NCBI GenBank assembly: GCA_002427815.1
Contig: DIZF01000021.1
Location: 15,867 to 79,866, forward strand
DNA: 64,000 nucleotides
Reading direction: 5' to 3'
Source: Ramlibacter tataouinensis
Lineage (GTDB): Bacteria > Pseudomonadota > Gammaproteobacteria > Burkholderiales > Burkholderiaceae_C
How positions within the stretch are numbered: position 1 is the first letter of the stretch; each line of letters opens with the position of its first letter. The position numbers and the translations under genes were made by a program. The notes below the pieces were generated by a model. The model saw nothing but the letters and a program-made list of their open reading frames with translations, was not told the DNA's origin and ran no database searches. Below, piece by piece: positions 12,297-20,168 of this stretch.

Positions 12297-13594
12297 GTCA
12301 CCGTGTGCCTCTGGTTGAACTCGGGCCGTTTCCATTCGCGCTGTTCCAGCACCTCCAGGAGGTGGGCTACCGCGTGCCAGACATCCTCGAATCCGGTGTA
12401 CAGCGGCGTGAAGCCGAAACGCAGGATTCCGCCTGGCGCCGGATCATGCCCTTGCGCCCAGGTAGCGGCGGGCAGCGGGGCGCGGTAGTCGCCGATGACG
12501 CCGCGCGCAATCAGAGCCTGCACGATCGCGTAAGCGCCCTGCTCGCGCGTGAGGCAGACCTGCGAGCCGCGCTGTTCATGTGCGCGCGGGGTGACCAGCT
12601 CCAGGCCATGCCCCGCACAACGCTGCTCGACGAGCTGGATGAACAGGTCCGTGAGCGCCAGCGACTTGCGGCGCAGCGCGGCCATGCCGCCCAGCGGCTG
12701 GGCCGCCAGCACGGTGTCGAGGCCGCACTCGAGCGCCACCATGCTGAGGATCGGCTGGGTGCCGCACAGGTAGCGGGCGATGCCCGGGGCGGGACGATAG
12801 TCGGGTGTGAATTCGAACGGCGCCGCATGGCCCCACCAGCCTGCCAGCGGCTGTTCGAAGCGGTCCGCATGGCGGGGATGGACCCACGCGAAGGCCGGTG
12901 CGCCGGGGCCGCCATTGAGGTATTTGTAGCCGCAGCCGATGGCGAAGTCGGCATCCGCCGCCTGCAGATCCACCGGCACCGCGCCCGCGCTGTGCGCCAG
13001 GTCCCACAAGGCCAGCGCCTGGGCCCGGTGCGCCGCGGCCGTGAGCAACTTCATGTCGTGCATGAACCCGGTGCGGTAATTGACATGGGTGAGCATGAGC
13101 ACGGCGACGTCATCCGCGAGGGCCGGCTCCACCTGGGCATCGTCGACCAGGCGCAACTGGAAGCCGCGCTCGTGGCAAAGCGATTGCGCGATGTACAGGT
13201 CGGTGGGGAAGTTGCTTCGCTCGCTGACGATCACACGGCGCGTCGGTGCTCGCTGGTCCGCGATTCGCAGCGCGGCGCTGAGCACCTTGTAGAGGTTGAC
13301 CGACGTGCTGTCGGTCGCCACCAGGTCTCCCGGCTGGGCTCCCACCAGCGGGGCGATCTTGTCACCCAGACGCTGCGGCAGTCCGAACCAGCCGGCGCTG
13401 TTCCAGGACCGGATCAAACCCTGGCCCCATTCTTCAGTGATGGCCCGCGCGACCCGGTCCGCGGTGGCTCTGGGCAGCACACCCAGCGAGTTGCCGTCGA
13501 GGTAGATTACCCCGTCCGGAATGACGAACCGGTCGCGCAGGACGCGCAGCGGGTCCTGCGCATCCATGTCGCGGCAATGATGCGCGCTGATCAT
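12293..13594 (-). CDS. kynU: kynureninase
   Basis: A 433-residue PLP enzyme hydrolysing L-kynurenine to anthranilate and alanine. The PLP lysine is K224 in GCGYKYLNGGPGAP; the aspartate contacting the pyridine nitrogen lies in LWDLAHSAGA (D198). YLDGNSLGVLP near the N-terminus and FGFTPLYTGFEDVW near the end are typical. Both ends overlap their neighbours by 4 bases (ATGA), upstream with kynB and downstream with kynA, so translation is coupled throughout. In-frame MDAQDPL at residue 10 is a possible alternative start. Confidence 0.97.
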   Translation of the reverse strand: MISAHHCRDMDAQDPLRVLRDRFVIPDGVIYLDGNSLGVLPRATADRVARAITEEWGQGLIRSWNSAGWFGLPQRLGDKIAPLVGAQPGDLVATDSTSVNLYKVLSAALRIADQRAPTRRVIVSERSNFPTDLYIAQSLCHERGFQLRLVDDAQVEPALADDVAVLMLTHVNYRTGFMHDMKLLTAAAHRAQALALWDLAHSAGAVPVDLQAADADFAIGCGYKYLNGGPGAPAFAWVHPRHADRFEQPLAGWWGHAAPFEFTPDYRPAPGIARYLCGTQPILSMVALECGLDTVLAAQPLGGMAALRRKSLALTDLFIQLVEQRCAGHGLELVTPRAHEQRGSQVCLTREQGAYAIVQALIARGVIGDYRAPLPAATWAQGHDPAPGGILRFGFTPLYTGFEDVWHAVAHLLEVLEQREWKRPEFNQRHTVT

Positions 13595-14247
13595 GACGCA
13601 GCTCGCGCGCCGCCGTCCGGCTGAAGTTGGCGCAGCACGGCCCGCACCGGTGAGGCATCGGCCGTCATCAGTTTCAGGGGCAGGGCGATCAGTTCGTAGT
13701 CGCCCTCGGGCACTTCATCGAGCACCAGGTTCTCGAGCACCCGCAGCCCCAGGCGGCGGATGGCCTGGTGGCTGGGCAGATCCTTGCTTTCCGCGGGATC
13801 GATGCTGGCCGTATCGATGCCCACCAACTTGACGCCGAGCGCGGCCAGCTGCTCGATCGTCTCGGGCGCATAGGACGCCAATAGCGGATCCCAGCGGTCC
13901 ACGGGTGCGCGCACATAGGTTCGAACCAGAACACGCGCCGGCAGTTGCTGCAACGCGTGCGCGATGTGCTCAGCACGCACCAAGGGGCCCTTGCCGATCG
14001 CATGGATCACGCGGCAGGGCCCGAGAAAGGGTGCGAGGTCCATGGCGCCAATGGCTGTGCCATCGGCCCCGTAATGCAGCGGGGCATCCGCATGGGCGCC
14101 CACGTGCGGGGAAAGCGTGATGCGGCTGACATTGACCGGGCACTGCGCGGTCAACGTGGCCGACCACTCCTGCGTGTACGGGGTGTCCCCCGGGAATACC
14201 GGCGACCCGGGGCCCACCGGTGGCGAAATGTCCCAGATCCTGTTCAT
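13591..14247 (-). CDS. kynB: kynurenine formamidase (arylformamidase)
   Basis: A 218-residue metal-dependent cyclase-family hydrolase that removes formate from N-formylkynurenine. The metal-binding motif is visible as SPHVGAHADAPLHYG (His, His and Asp ligands), with SPPVGPGSPVFPGDTPY at the N-terminus and GIDTASIDP later. It is the first gene of kynB-kynU-kynA. The divergent small gene begins 143 bases away; that gap holds a LexA-type box nearer the other gene. The ribosome site before its ATG is weak. Confidence 0.96.
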   Translation of the reverse strand: MNRIWDISPPVGPGSPVFPGDTPYTQEWSATLTAQCPVNVSRITLSPHVGAHADAPLHYGADGTAIGAMDLAPFLGPCRVIHAIGKGPLVRAEHIAHALQQLPARVLVRTYVRAPVDRWDPLLASYAPETIEQLAALGVKLVGIDTASIDPAESKDLPSHQAIRRLGLRVLENLVLDEVPEGDYELIALPLKLMTADASPVRAVLRQLQPDGGARAAS

Positions 14248-14345
14248 CGCAGGAGTGTGCCCGCGCGCCGGCCACTGTGGTGTCGCTGGATCCCAACACC
14301 GGCAAGGCCGTCAACCTCTGCCCTTGCTGGCACGTTTCGAAAGGG

Positions 14346-14361
14346 CTGTATTTAAATACAG
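14346..14361. promoter_or_regulatory. perfect LexA-type SOS box
   Basis: CTGTATTTAAATACAG is a perfect 16-bp palindrome and fits CTGT-N8-ACAG, the LexA operator of gamma- and beta-proteobacteria. It ends 28 bases before the ATG of the small gene at 14390, close enough to cover its promoter. The divergent kynB start is 99 bases away on the other side, so the small gene is the more likely target. Binding itself is inferred. Confidence 0.75.
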
Positions 14362-14389
14362 TTATCACTCATCCTTTCAGGAGCCAACC

Positions 14390-14758
14390 ATGGAACTGCA
14401 AGAGGCACGCGCAATCGTCAATGCCCTGGCCCAGGGAATTCACCCCGTCACCGGAGAGGCGATGCCCGAAGACAGCCCGTACAACGCACCGCCCGTCATC
14501 CGCGCGCTGTTCGCGGTGTCACAGGCACTGGACGCCAAGGAGGGCCGGCCGCGGCGAGAGCCCCCGCCCAATGCGGGCAAGCCTTGGGGTCCGGACGAAG
14601 ATGCCATGCTGGACGCGGTGTTCGCCGCCGGCGGGGATTTGAAGCCGCTGGCGGAGGCGCTGGGCCGCACCCTTTTTGCGGTGGAGTCCCGGCTGGTCAA
14701 ACTGGGCAAGTTGCCGCCGCGCAGCGGCATGCGCATCAGCGCCGCCAGGCCGGCTTGA
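14390..14758 (+). CDS. small Myb/SANT-like HTH protein, probably SOS-regulated
   Basis: A 122-residue protein of unknown function. Residues 1-48 form a compact module (ALAQGIHPVTGEAMPEDSPYN, then a helix), resembling a short module found in uncharacterised bacterial proteins. Residues 62-107 read as a Myb/SANT-like or sigma-like helix-turn-helix (KPWGPDEDAML, GDLKPLAEALGRTLFAVESRLVKLGKL), which suggests DNA or nucleoprotein binding. A TTCAGGAG ribosome site precedes the ATG, and a perfect LexA box lies 28 bases upstream. It is a single-gene unit converging on argF (stops adjacent). A DNA-damage role is inferred from the operator only. Confidence 0.75.
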   Translation: MELQEARAIVNALAQGIHPVTGEAMPEDSPYNAPPVIRALFAVSQALDAKEGRPRREPPPNAGKPWGPDEDAMLDAVFAAGGDLKPLAEALGRTLFAVESRLVKLGKLPPRSGMRISAARPA

Positions 14759-15712
14759 TCAGCCCACTTTGCCCAGCAGAAGGTACTCCATGAGTGCCTT
14801 CTGCACGTGCATCCTGTTCTCAGCCTCATCCCACACGACGGACTGCGGGCCATCGATCACTTCGGCCTGCACCTCCTCGCCACGGTGCGCCGGCAGGCAA
14901 TGCATGAAGAGGGCGCCGGGCTTGGCCATGCGCATCATGTCGGCGTCGACGCACCAGTCTGCGAAAGCCTTCTTGCGCTCTTCGTTCTCGGCTTCGTAGC
15001 CCATGCTGGTCCAGACGTCGGTGGTGACCAGGTCGGCGCCCTGGCAAGCCTGCATCGGGTCCTTGAAGACCTTGTAGCTGTCGTTGCTGCGCAGGCCCGC
15101 CACCGTCTGATTCACCTCGTAGCCGCTCGGGGTGCTGACATGGACGGTGAAACCCAGCAGCTCGGCCGCCTGCAGCCAGGTGTTGGCCATGTTGTTGCCG
15201 TCCCCCACCCAGGCCACGGTCTTGTCCTTGAGGAAATCGGGGTTCAGCCTGCCCTGGGCATCGGCGCCGCGGTGCTCGAGATAAGTGAAGATGTCGGCGA
15301 GGATCTGGCAGGGATGGAACTCGTTGGTGAGGCCATTGATGACCGGTACCCGCGAATGGGCGGCGAAACGCTCGATCTTGTCCTGCCCATAGGTGCGGAT
15401 CATCACGAGGTCGACCATGCGGCTGATCACCTTGGCGCTGTCTTCGATCGGCTCGGCCCGTCCGAGTTGGCTGTCGCCCGTCGTCAGGTGCACCACGCTG
15501 CCGCCCAGCTGGTACATGCCGGCTTCGAAACTCACACGCGTGCGCGTGGAGGCCTTCTCGAAAATCATCGCCAGCGTCCGGTCGGCCAGGGGGTGGTATT
15601 TCTCGTAGGCCTTGAATTTCTTCTTGATGATGGCGGCACGTTCGAACAGCCACGCGTATTCATCCGCGCCCAGATCGCTGAACTGGAGATAGTGCTGCAG
15701 GCCCATCGTCAT
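14759..15712 (-). CDS. argF: ornithine carbamoyltransferase
   Basis: A 317-residue anabolic ornithine transcarbamoylase making citrulline from ornithine and carbamoyl phosphate. The carbamoyl-phosphate loop FEKASTRTRVSFE, the HPCQILADIFT motif and the ornithine-loop HCLPAHRGEEV are all present. The start at 15712 (MTMGLQHYLQF) overlaps the argD stop as ATGA; a second ATG six bases in would also serve. It is co-transcribed after argD, giving two arginine-synthesis steps in one unit. Confidence 0.97.
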   Translation of the reverse strand: MTMGLQHYLQFSDLGADEYAWLFERAAIIKKKFKAYEKYHPLADRTLAMIFEKASTRTRVSFEAGMYQLGGSVVHLTTGDSQLGRAEPIEDSAKVISRMVDLVMIRTYGQDKIERFAAHSRVPVINGLTNEFHPCQILADIFTYLEHRGADAQGRLNPDFLKDKTVAWVGDGNNMANTWLQAAELLGFTVHVSTPSGYEVNQTVAGLRSNDSYKVFKDPMQACQGADLVTTDVWTSMGYEAENEERKKAFADWCVDADMMRMAKPGALFMHCLPAHRGEEVQAEVIDGPQSVVWDEAENRMHVQKALMEYLLLGKVG

Positions 15713-16902
15713 TCCGCCAGGAATTCCCGGACCAGCGGTGCCAGCAAGGCGACTATCTCGTTCGCCTCGGCTTCGGTGAGGATCAGCGCCGGGACCAGGC
15801 GGATCACGTTCTCGGCTGTGACGCTGATGAGCAGGCCTCTCTCGGCCGCGCGCTGCGTCAGCACGCCGCACGGCTTGGCCAGTTCGACCCCGATCATCAG
15901 ACCCTGGCCGCGGATTTCGGTCACGCCTTTCACGGCGCCCAGTTCGCGCGCCAAAGCCCCCTTGAGGTGGGCGCCGACCCGCGCTGCGTTCTCCAGCAGG
16001 CCGTCTTCTTCCATGATGCGGATGGTTTCCACCCCGGCGCGCATCGCCAGCGGATTGCCGCCGAACGTGGTGCCATGGTTGCCGGGCTGGAAGATGGCCG
16101 CGGCCTTGGGCCCGGCCACCACGGCGCCGATCGGCACGCCGGAACCCAGTCCTTTGGCCAGCGGCATCACGTCGGGCTTGATGCCGGCCCACTGGTGCGC
16201 GAACCACTTGCCGGTGCGGCCCATGCCGCACTGGACTTCATCGATCATCAGCAGCCACTCGCGCTGGTCGCACAGCTGGCGCACCTGCTGCAGGTATTCG
16301 ATGCGCATCGGGTTGACGCCACCTTCGCCCTGGATCGTTTCGAAGAAAACCGCCACCACATTCTTGTTGCCTTCGGTTGCCGCTGTGAGCGCCGCGATGT
16401 CGTTGAGCGGGACCCGGATGAAGCCTTCGACCAGGGGCCCGAAGCCCTGCTGGATCTTCTCGTTGCCGGTGGCCGACAAGGTGGCGATGCTGCGCCCATG
16501 GAAGGCCTTCTCGTAGACCACGATCTCGGGCCGCTCGATGCCGCGGTCATGCCCGTACTTGCGCGCCAGCTTGATGGCCGCCTCGTTGGCTTCCAGGCCG
16601 GTGCTGCAGAAAAACACGTTGGTCAGGCCCGACAGCTCCACCAGCTTGGCCGCCAGCTGTTCCTGCCCCGGCACGTGGTAGTAGTTGGAGGTGTGGATGA
16701 GCTTGGTGACCTGATCCTGCAGGGCCGGCACCAGTCGCGGGTGGTTATGTCCCAGGGTGTTCACGGCGATACCGGCCAGGGCGTCGAGGTACTCCTTGCC
16801 GTTCACGTCCCAGACGCGCACGCCCTGACCGTGCGAAAGCGCGATCGGCACGCGGCCATAGGTGTTCATGACGTGGGGCGACGCAGCCTCGATCAAAGCC
16901 AT
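15709..16902 (-). CDS. argD: acetylornithine aminotransferase
   Basis: A 397-residue class III PLP aminotransferase (acetylornithine and probably succinyldiaminopimelate transaminase). Visible motifs: FFCSTGLEANEAAIKLAR, the Asp of LLMIDEVQCGMGRTG, the PLP lysine in MPLAKGLGSGVPIGA, and GTTFGGNPLA. The ATG at 16902 (MALIEAASPHVMNTYGR) follows a GGAG ribosome site; the open frame runs further upstream without family sequence. It is transcribed ahead of argF with a 4-base overlap, and away from the rpsT terminator. Confidence 0.97.
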   Translation of the reverse strand: MALIEAASPHVMNTYGRVPIALSHGQGVRVWDVNGKEYLDALAGIAVNTLGHNHPRLVPALQDQVTKLIHTSNYYHVPGQEQLAAKLVELSGLTNVFFCSTGLEANEAAIKLARKYGHDRGIERPEIVVYEKAFHGRSIATLSATGNEKIQQGFGPLVEGFIRVPLNDIAALTAATEGNKNVVAVFFETIQGEGGVNPMRIEYLQQVRQLCDQREWLLMIDEVQCGMGRTGKWFAHQWAGIKPDVMPLAKGLGSGVPIGAVVAGPKAAAIFQPGNHGTTFGGNPLAMRAGVETIRIMEEDGLLENAARVGAHLKGALARELGAVKGVTEIRGQGLMIGVELAKPCGVLTQRAAERGLLISVTAENVIRLVPALILTEAEANEIVALLAPLVREFLAE

Positions 16903-16924
16903 CTCGTTTCTCCAAAATAGAAAG

Positions 16925-16944
16925 CGGCTCAACGAAGTGAGCCG
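16925..16944 (-). promoter_or_regulatory. small hairpin in the argD leader
   Basis: A 7-bp perfect inverted repeat (CGGCTCA / TGAGCCG, 6-base loop) lies 23 bases upstream of the argD start, between the rpsT terminator and the ribosome site. On the argD strand it is followed by a mixed T-rich stretch. It could be a leader stem or a weak terminator; no leader peptide or ARG-box-like sequence is evident. Confidence 0.35.
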
Positions 16945-17014
16945 TTGAGGGGTGATTTTAGGCGCAGACCGCGCGCCCGGCGGCAGGCCGGCGCGCCGGT
17001 TGGGCTTTGCCAAC

Positions 17015-17042
17015 AAAAAAGCCGTCTTGCGACGGCTTTTTT
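17015..17042 (-). terminator. factor-independent terminator after rpsT
   Basis: AAAAAAGCCGTC and GACGGCTTTTTT form a 12-bp perfect stem over a 4-base loop, with T-runs in either direction. It lies 110 bases past the rpsT stop and separates rpsT from argD, both on the minus strand. The A/T flanks make it usable in both directions. Confidence 0.85.
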
Positions 17043-17151
17043 GCTTTTGCTGACAGCGCACCCGTTTTCAAACGGCGGCTTCTTGATCCATTGAGGGGCA
17101 GATTTCTAGCGCTGTCCCCAACCGATCAGAACCGGGCTGTTGGCCTGAAGG

Positions 17152-17457
17152 TCAGGCGGCGGGGGCGGTGGCCAGGGTCTTGACCTTGGCCGCCAGGCGG
17201 CTCTTGTCGCGAGCGGCCTTGTTCTTGTGGAAGATCTGCTTGTCGGCCACGATGTCGACGATGCTCTGCGCCTTGGCGAAAGCTTCCGTCGCCTTGGTCT
17301 TGTCGCCTGCGGCGACGGCCTTCTCGACGTTCTTCACTGCGGTGCGGTATTTGGAGCGCAGGGACGTGTTGGCTGCGTTGAGCTTGACGTCCTGGCGTGC
17401 GCGTTTACGGCCCGACGCGAGGCGCGGGTTCTTTTTCTTGGGTTTGGCTGATGCCAT
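17152..17457 (-). CDS. rpsT: 30S ribosomal protein S20
   Basis: A 101-residue basic helical protein that binds 16S rRNA in the body of the small subunit. MASAKPKKKNPRLASGRKRARQDVKLN and SKYRTAVKNVEKAV are the typical S20 start and middle. It is slightly longer than E. coli S20 (87) owing to an Ala-rich C-terminus. It is a single-gene unit with its own promoter (TATAAT) and an intrinsic terminator, divergent from murJ. Confidence 0.98.
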   Translation of the reverse strand: MASAKPKKKNPRLASGRKRARQDVKLNAANTSLRSKYRTAVKNVEKAVAAGDKTKATEAFAKAQSIVDIVADKQIFHKNKAARDKSRLAAKVKTLATAPAA

Positions 17458-17502
17458 GGTGAGGATTCCTTGTGTCTGAGGATGATGCCAGCAAAGCCAA
17501 TC

Positions 17503-17508
17503 ATTATA
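17503..17508 (-). promoter_or_regulatory. rpsT -10 element (TATAAT)
   Basis: On the minus strand a perfect TATAAT lies 46 bases before the rpsT start codon, inside the AT-rich patch of the rpsT-murJ divergent gap. The -35 region is not well matched. Confidence 0.55.
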
Positions 17509-17694
17509 TCGCGGAGCGCCTGCCGAGGCCTGCCGCAGCTGGAAGAGCCTGGGTCAGCCGCGCCATGACCGAAAAATTCACTGCCGTTGACTCCGACCGT
17601 GGGTGCGGACCGCGCAGCCCACAGTGGCGGAAACGTGTCCGGGGCCTGGCTCATCAATGCCGCACTATAAACTCGGCTCCGCACCGACCCCCCA

Positions 17695-19260
17695 ATGAGC
17701 CTTTTCAAATCCGCATCCACTGTTTCCCTGTTGACCCTGGCGTCGCGCGTCACCGGACTGGTGCGCGAGCTGCTGGTGGCGGCGACGTTCGGGGCCTCGG
17801 GGCTCACCGACGCCTTCAACGTGGCGTTCCGCATCCCCAACCTGTTCCGTCGGCTGTTCGGCGAGGGCGCCTTCAGCCAGGCCTTCGTGCCGACGCTGGC
17901 CCATTCCAAACAGGCCGATGGCGAAGCCGCGACCCATCGGCTGATCGACAGCGTGGCCACAGTGCTGGCCTGGACCCTGCTCGTGACCTGCGCCCTGGGT
18001 GTGATCGGGGCGCCGGTGCTGGTATGGGCACTGGCGAGCGGTTTCAAACAGACGCCGCACAGCTTCGAGGCCACCGTGGTGATGACGCGGTGGATGTTTC
18101 CCTACATCGGCTTCATGTCGATGGTGGCGTTGTCCGCGGGCATCCTCAATACCTGGAAGCGCTTTGCTGTCCCGGCTTCCACGCCGGTGCTGCTGAACCT
18201 GTCGATGATAGGCGCCGCCTGGCTGGGTGCGCCCTGGTTCGCTTCCCTGGGCATCGAGCCGATCTATGCCATGGCGGGTGGTGTGATGGTCGGTGGCGTG
18301 CTCCAGCTGGCGGTTCAGATTCCGGTGCTGTACCGGTTGGGCCTGCTGCCGCGCATCGGTCTGGGCTGGTCGAAATTGAGCGCAGCATGGAACGACCCGG
18401 GCACCCGCCGGGTCGCGCGGATGATGTTGCCCGGCCTGCTGGGCGTAGGCGTCGCTCACGTCTCGCTCCTGATCAATACCCAGATCGCTTCCTGGCTGGT
18501 GCCCGGCAGTGTCACCTGGCTGACCTATGCCGACCGGTTGATGGAGTTTCCTACGGCCATGCTGGGGGTGGCGCTGGGCGTGGTGCTGATGCCGCAGCTT
18601 GCCGGCGCACGGGCCGCCGACGACCCTGAGCGTTATTCCGCCATGCTCGACTGGGGACTGCGGCTGGTGGTCCTGCTGGCCGTGCCATCCTCGATCGCGT
18701 TGCTGGTGTTCTCGCAGCCGTTGGTAGCCACGCTGTTTCATTACGGTGCCTTCAAGGACAGCGATGTGCCCCAGGTCGCCCTGGCCCTGTCCGGCTATGG
18801 GGCGGGCTTGGTCGGGCTGGTGGCCATCAAGGTGCTGGCTTCGGGCTTCTATGCCAGCCACGATATGCGCACCCCGGTGCGCATCGCGATCGTCGTGCTG
18901 GTGATCACACAGCTGCTCAACATCGCGCTGGTTCCGCTGCTCAAGCACGCGGGGCTGGCCTTGTCGATAGGTATCGGCGCCCTCGTCAACGCGACATGGC
19001 TGCTGGTCGCACTGCTCAAGCGCGGCAGCTACCGGCCGGCCCCGGGGTGGGGCCGGTTCGCGCTCCAGATCTTCGCGGCCAGCGCGCTGCTCGCGGTATT
19101 CCTGATGTGGGGCGCCGGCAGCTTTTCGTGGATCGCCATGCGAGCCCATGCCTGGCAACGTGTCGGGCTGATGGGTCTGATGTTGTCGGGCTCGGCCGCC
19201 ATCTACTTTGTAGCGCTGTGGGCCGCAGGGCTGAAACTGCGTCAGTTTGTCACGCACTGA
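17695..19260 (+). CDS. murJ: lipid II flippase MurJ
   Basis: A 521-residue polytopic MOP-superfamily protein that moves lipid II across the inner membrane. The N-terminus (SASTVSLLTLASRVTGLVRE, then AFNVAFRIPNLFRRLFGEGAFSQAFVP) is the MurJ signature, with the charged arginines of the central cavity. About 14 hydrophobic segments follow to the end. Divergence from rpsT and this position are typical of beta-proteobacteria. No strong ribosome site is visible just before the ATG. Confidence 0.96.
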   Translation: MSLFKSASTVSLLTLASRVTGLVRELLVAATFGASGLTDAFNVAFRIPNLFRRLFGEGAFSQAFVPTLAHSKQADGEAATHRLIDSVATVLAWTLLVTCALGVIGAPVLVWALASGFKQTPHSFEATVVMTRWMFPYIGFMSMVALSAGILNTWKRFAVPASTPVLLNLSMIGAAWLGAPWFASLGIEPIYAMAGGVMVGGVLQLAVQIPVLYRLGLLPRIGLGWSKLSAAWNDPGTRRVARMMLPGLLGVGVAHVSLLINTQIASWLVPGSVTWLTYADRLMEFPTAMLGVALGVVLMPQLAGARAADDPERYSAMLDWGLRLVVLLAVPSSIALLVFSQPLVATLFHYGAFKDSDVPQVALALSGYGAGLVGLVAIKVLASGFYASHDMRTPVRIAIVVLVITQLLNIALVPLLKHAGLALSIGIGALVNATWLLVALLKRGSYRPAPGWGRFALQIFAASALLAVFLMWGAGSFSWIAMRAHAWQRVGLMGLMLSGSAAIYFVALWAAGLKLRQFVTH

Positions 19261-19316
19261 CGGGGGGCTGGGGCGCAGCCGCTTGACGGCCGCAGGCCAC
19301 TCCATTACAAAACACC

Positions 19317-20168
19317 ATGCTGTTGAAATTGTCCGCACCGACGCCACTGGAGTACTTCGGTTCGCTGGTGCAAAGCGATGACCAGTTTCCGATCCTGGAA
19401 GCGGCTGTGAGCATCGCGCAGGACGAATACCCCGACCTCGACGTGCAGCAGGTGCTCGGCGATGTGGACCAGCTGCTGGCCCGCCTGAAGCGCAGGCTGC
19501 CCGCCGATGCGGCGCCTTTGCAGCGCCTGCGCGGCCTCAACCAGTTCTTTTTCCGCGACCTGAGCTTCGGCGGCAACGTCAACGACTACAGCGATCCCGA
19601 CAACAGCCACATCAACGTCGTGCTGCGCACCCGGCGCGGCATCCAGATTTCGCTGGCCGTGCTGTGGATGGAACTGGCCCAGGGCCTGGGCCTGCACGCG
19701 CGCGGGGTGTGCTTTCCGGGCCATTTCATGGTGAAGGTGAACCTGCCCAAGGGCCAGGTGGTGATCGATCCCTTCACCGGCCAGTCGCTGTCGCGCGAAG
19801 AGCTGGCCGAGCGCCTGGAGCCTTACAAGCGGCGCAGCGGCCTGGTCGACGAATTCGAGGTGCCGCTGGGCCTGTACCTGCAGGCGGCGCCGGCTCGGGA
19901 CATCATCGCCCGCATGCTGCGCAACCTCAAGGAGGTCCACCAGGCCCAGGAGGACTGGCAGCGCCTGATCGCGGTGCAGGAACGGCTGGTGATCCTGTTG
20001 CCCGAGGCCTGGGCCGAGTACCGCGACCGCGGCCTCGCCCATGCGGAACAGGGCAATGCGGCCCTGGCAGTGCTCGACCTGGAAACCTACCTGGTCCATG
20101 CCAGGGACGCGCTGGACATCGACGCGATCGCCGATCGCGTGGCAGAGCTGCGCCGGGCGTGCAGTTAG
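19317..20168 (+). CDS. SirB1-family transglutaminase-like/TPR protein
   Basis: A 283-residue protein of the SirB1 (YchA) family. The N-terminal part (about 30-185) is a transglutaminase-like fold with FFFRDLSFGGNVNDYSDPDNSHIN and the conserved GVCFPGHFMVKV stretch containing a Cys and His. The C-terminal third (about 190-283) reads as TPR-like helices. The family's biochemical role is not settled; it is commonly found near murJ or prfA/hemK. It follows murJ by 56 bases on the same strand and overlaps the convergent MFS gene by 4 bases. Confidence 0.85.
   Translation: MLLKLSAPTPLEYFGSLVQSDDQFPILEAAVSIAQDEYPDLDVQQVLGDVDQLLARLKRRLPADAAPLQRLRGLNQFFFRDLSFGGNVNDYSDPDNSHINVVLRTRRGIQISLAVLWMELAQGLGLHARGVCFPGHFMVKVNLPKGQVVIDPFTGQSLSREELAERLEPYKRRSGLVDEFEVPLGLYLQAAPARDIIARMLRNLKEVHQAQEDWQRLIAVQERLVILLPEAWAEYRDRGLAHAEQGNAALAVLDLETYLVHARDALDIDAIADRVAELRRACS

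Noticed and set aside
14248..14345. Possible -35 TTGACG for kynB on the minus strand
   Set aside because: No -10-like hexamer lies at a usable distance, so I did not list a promoter.
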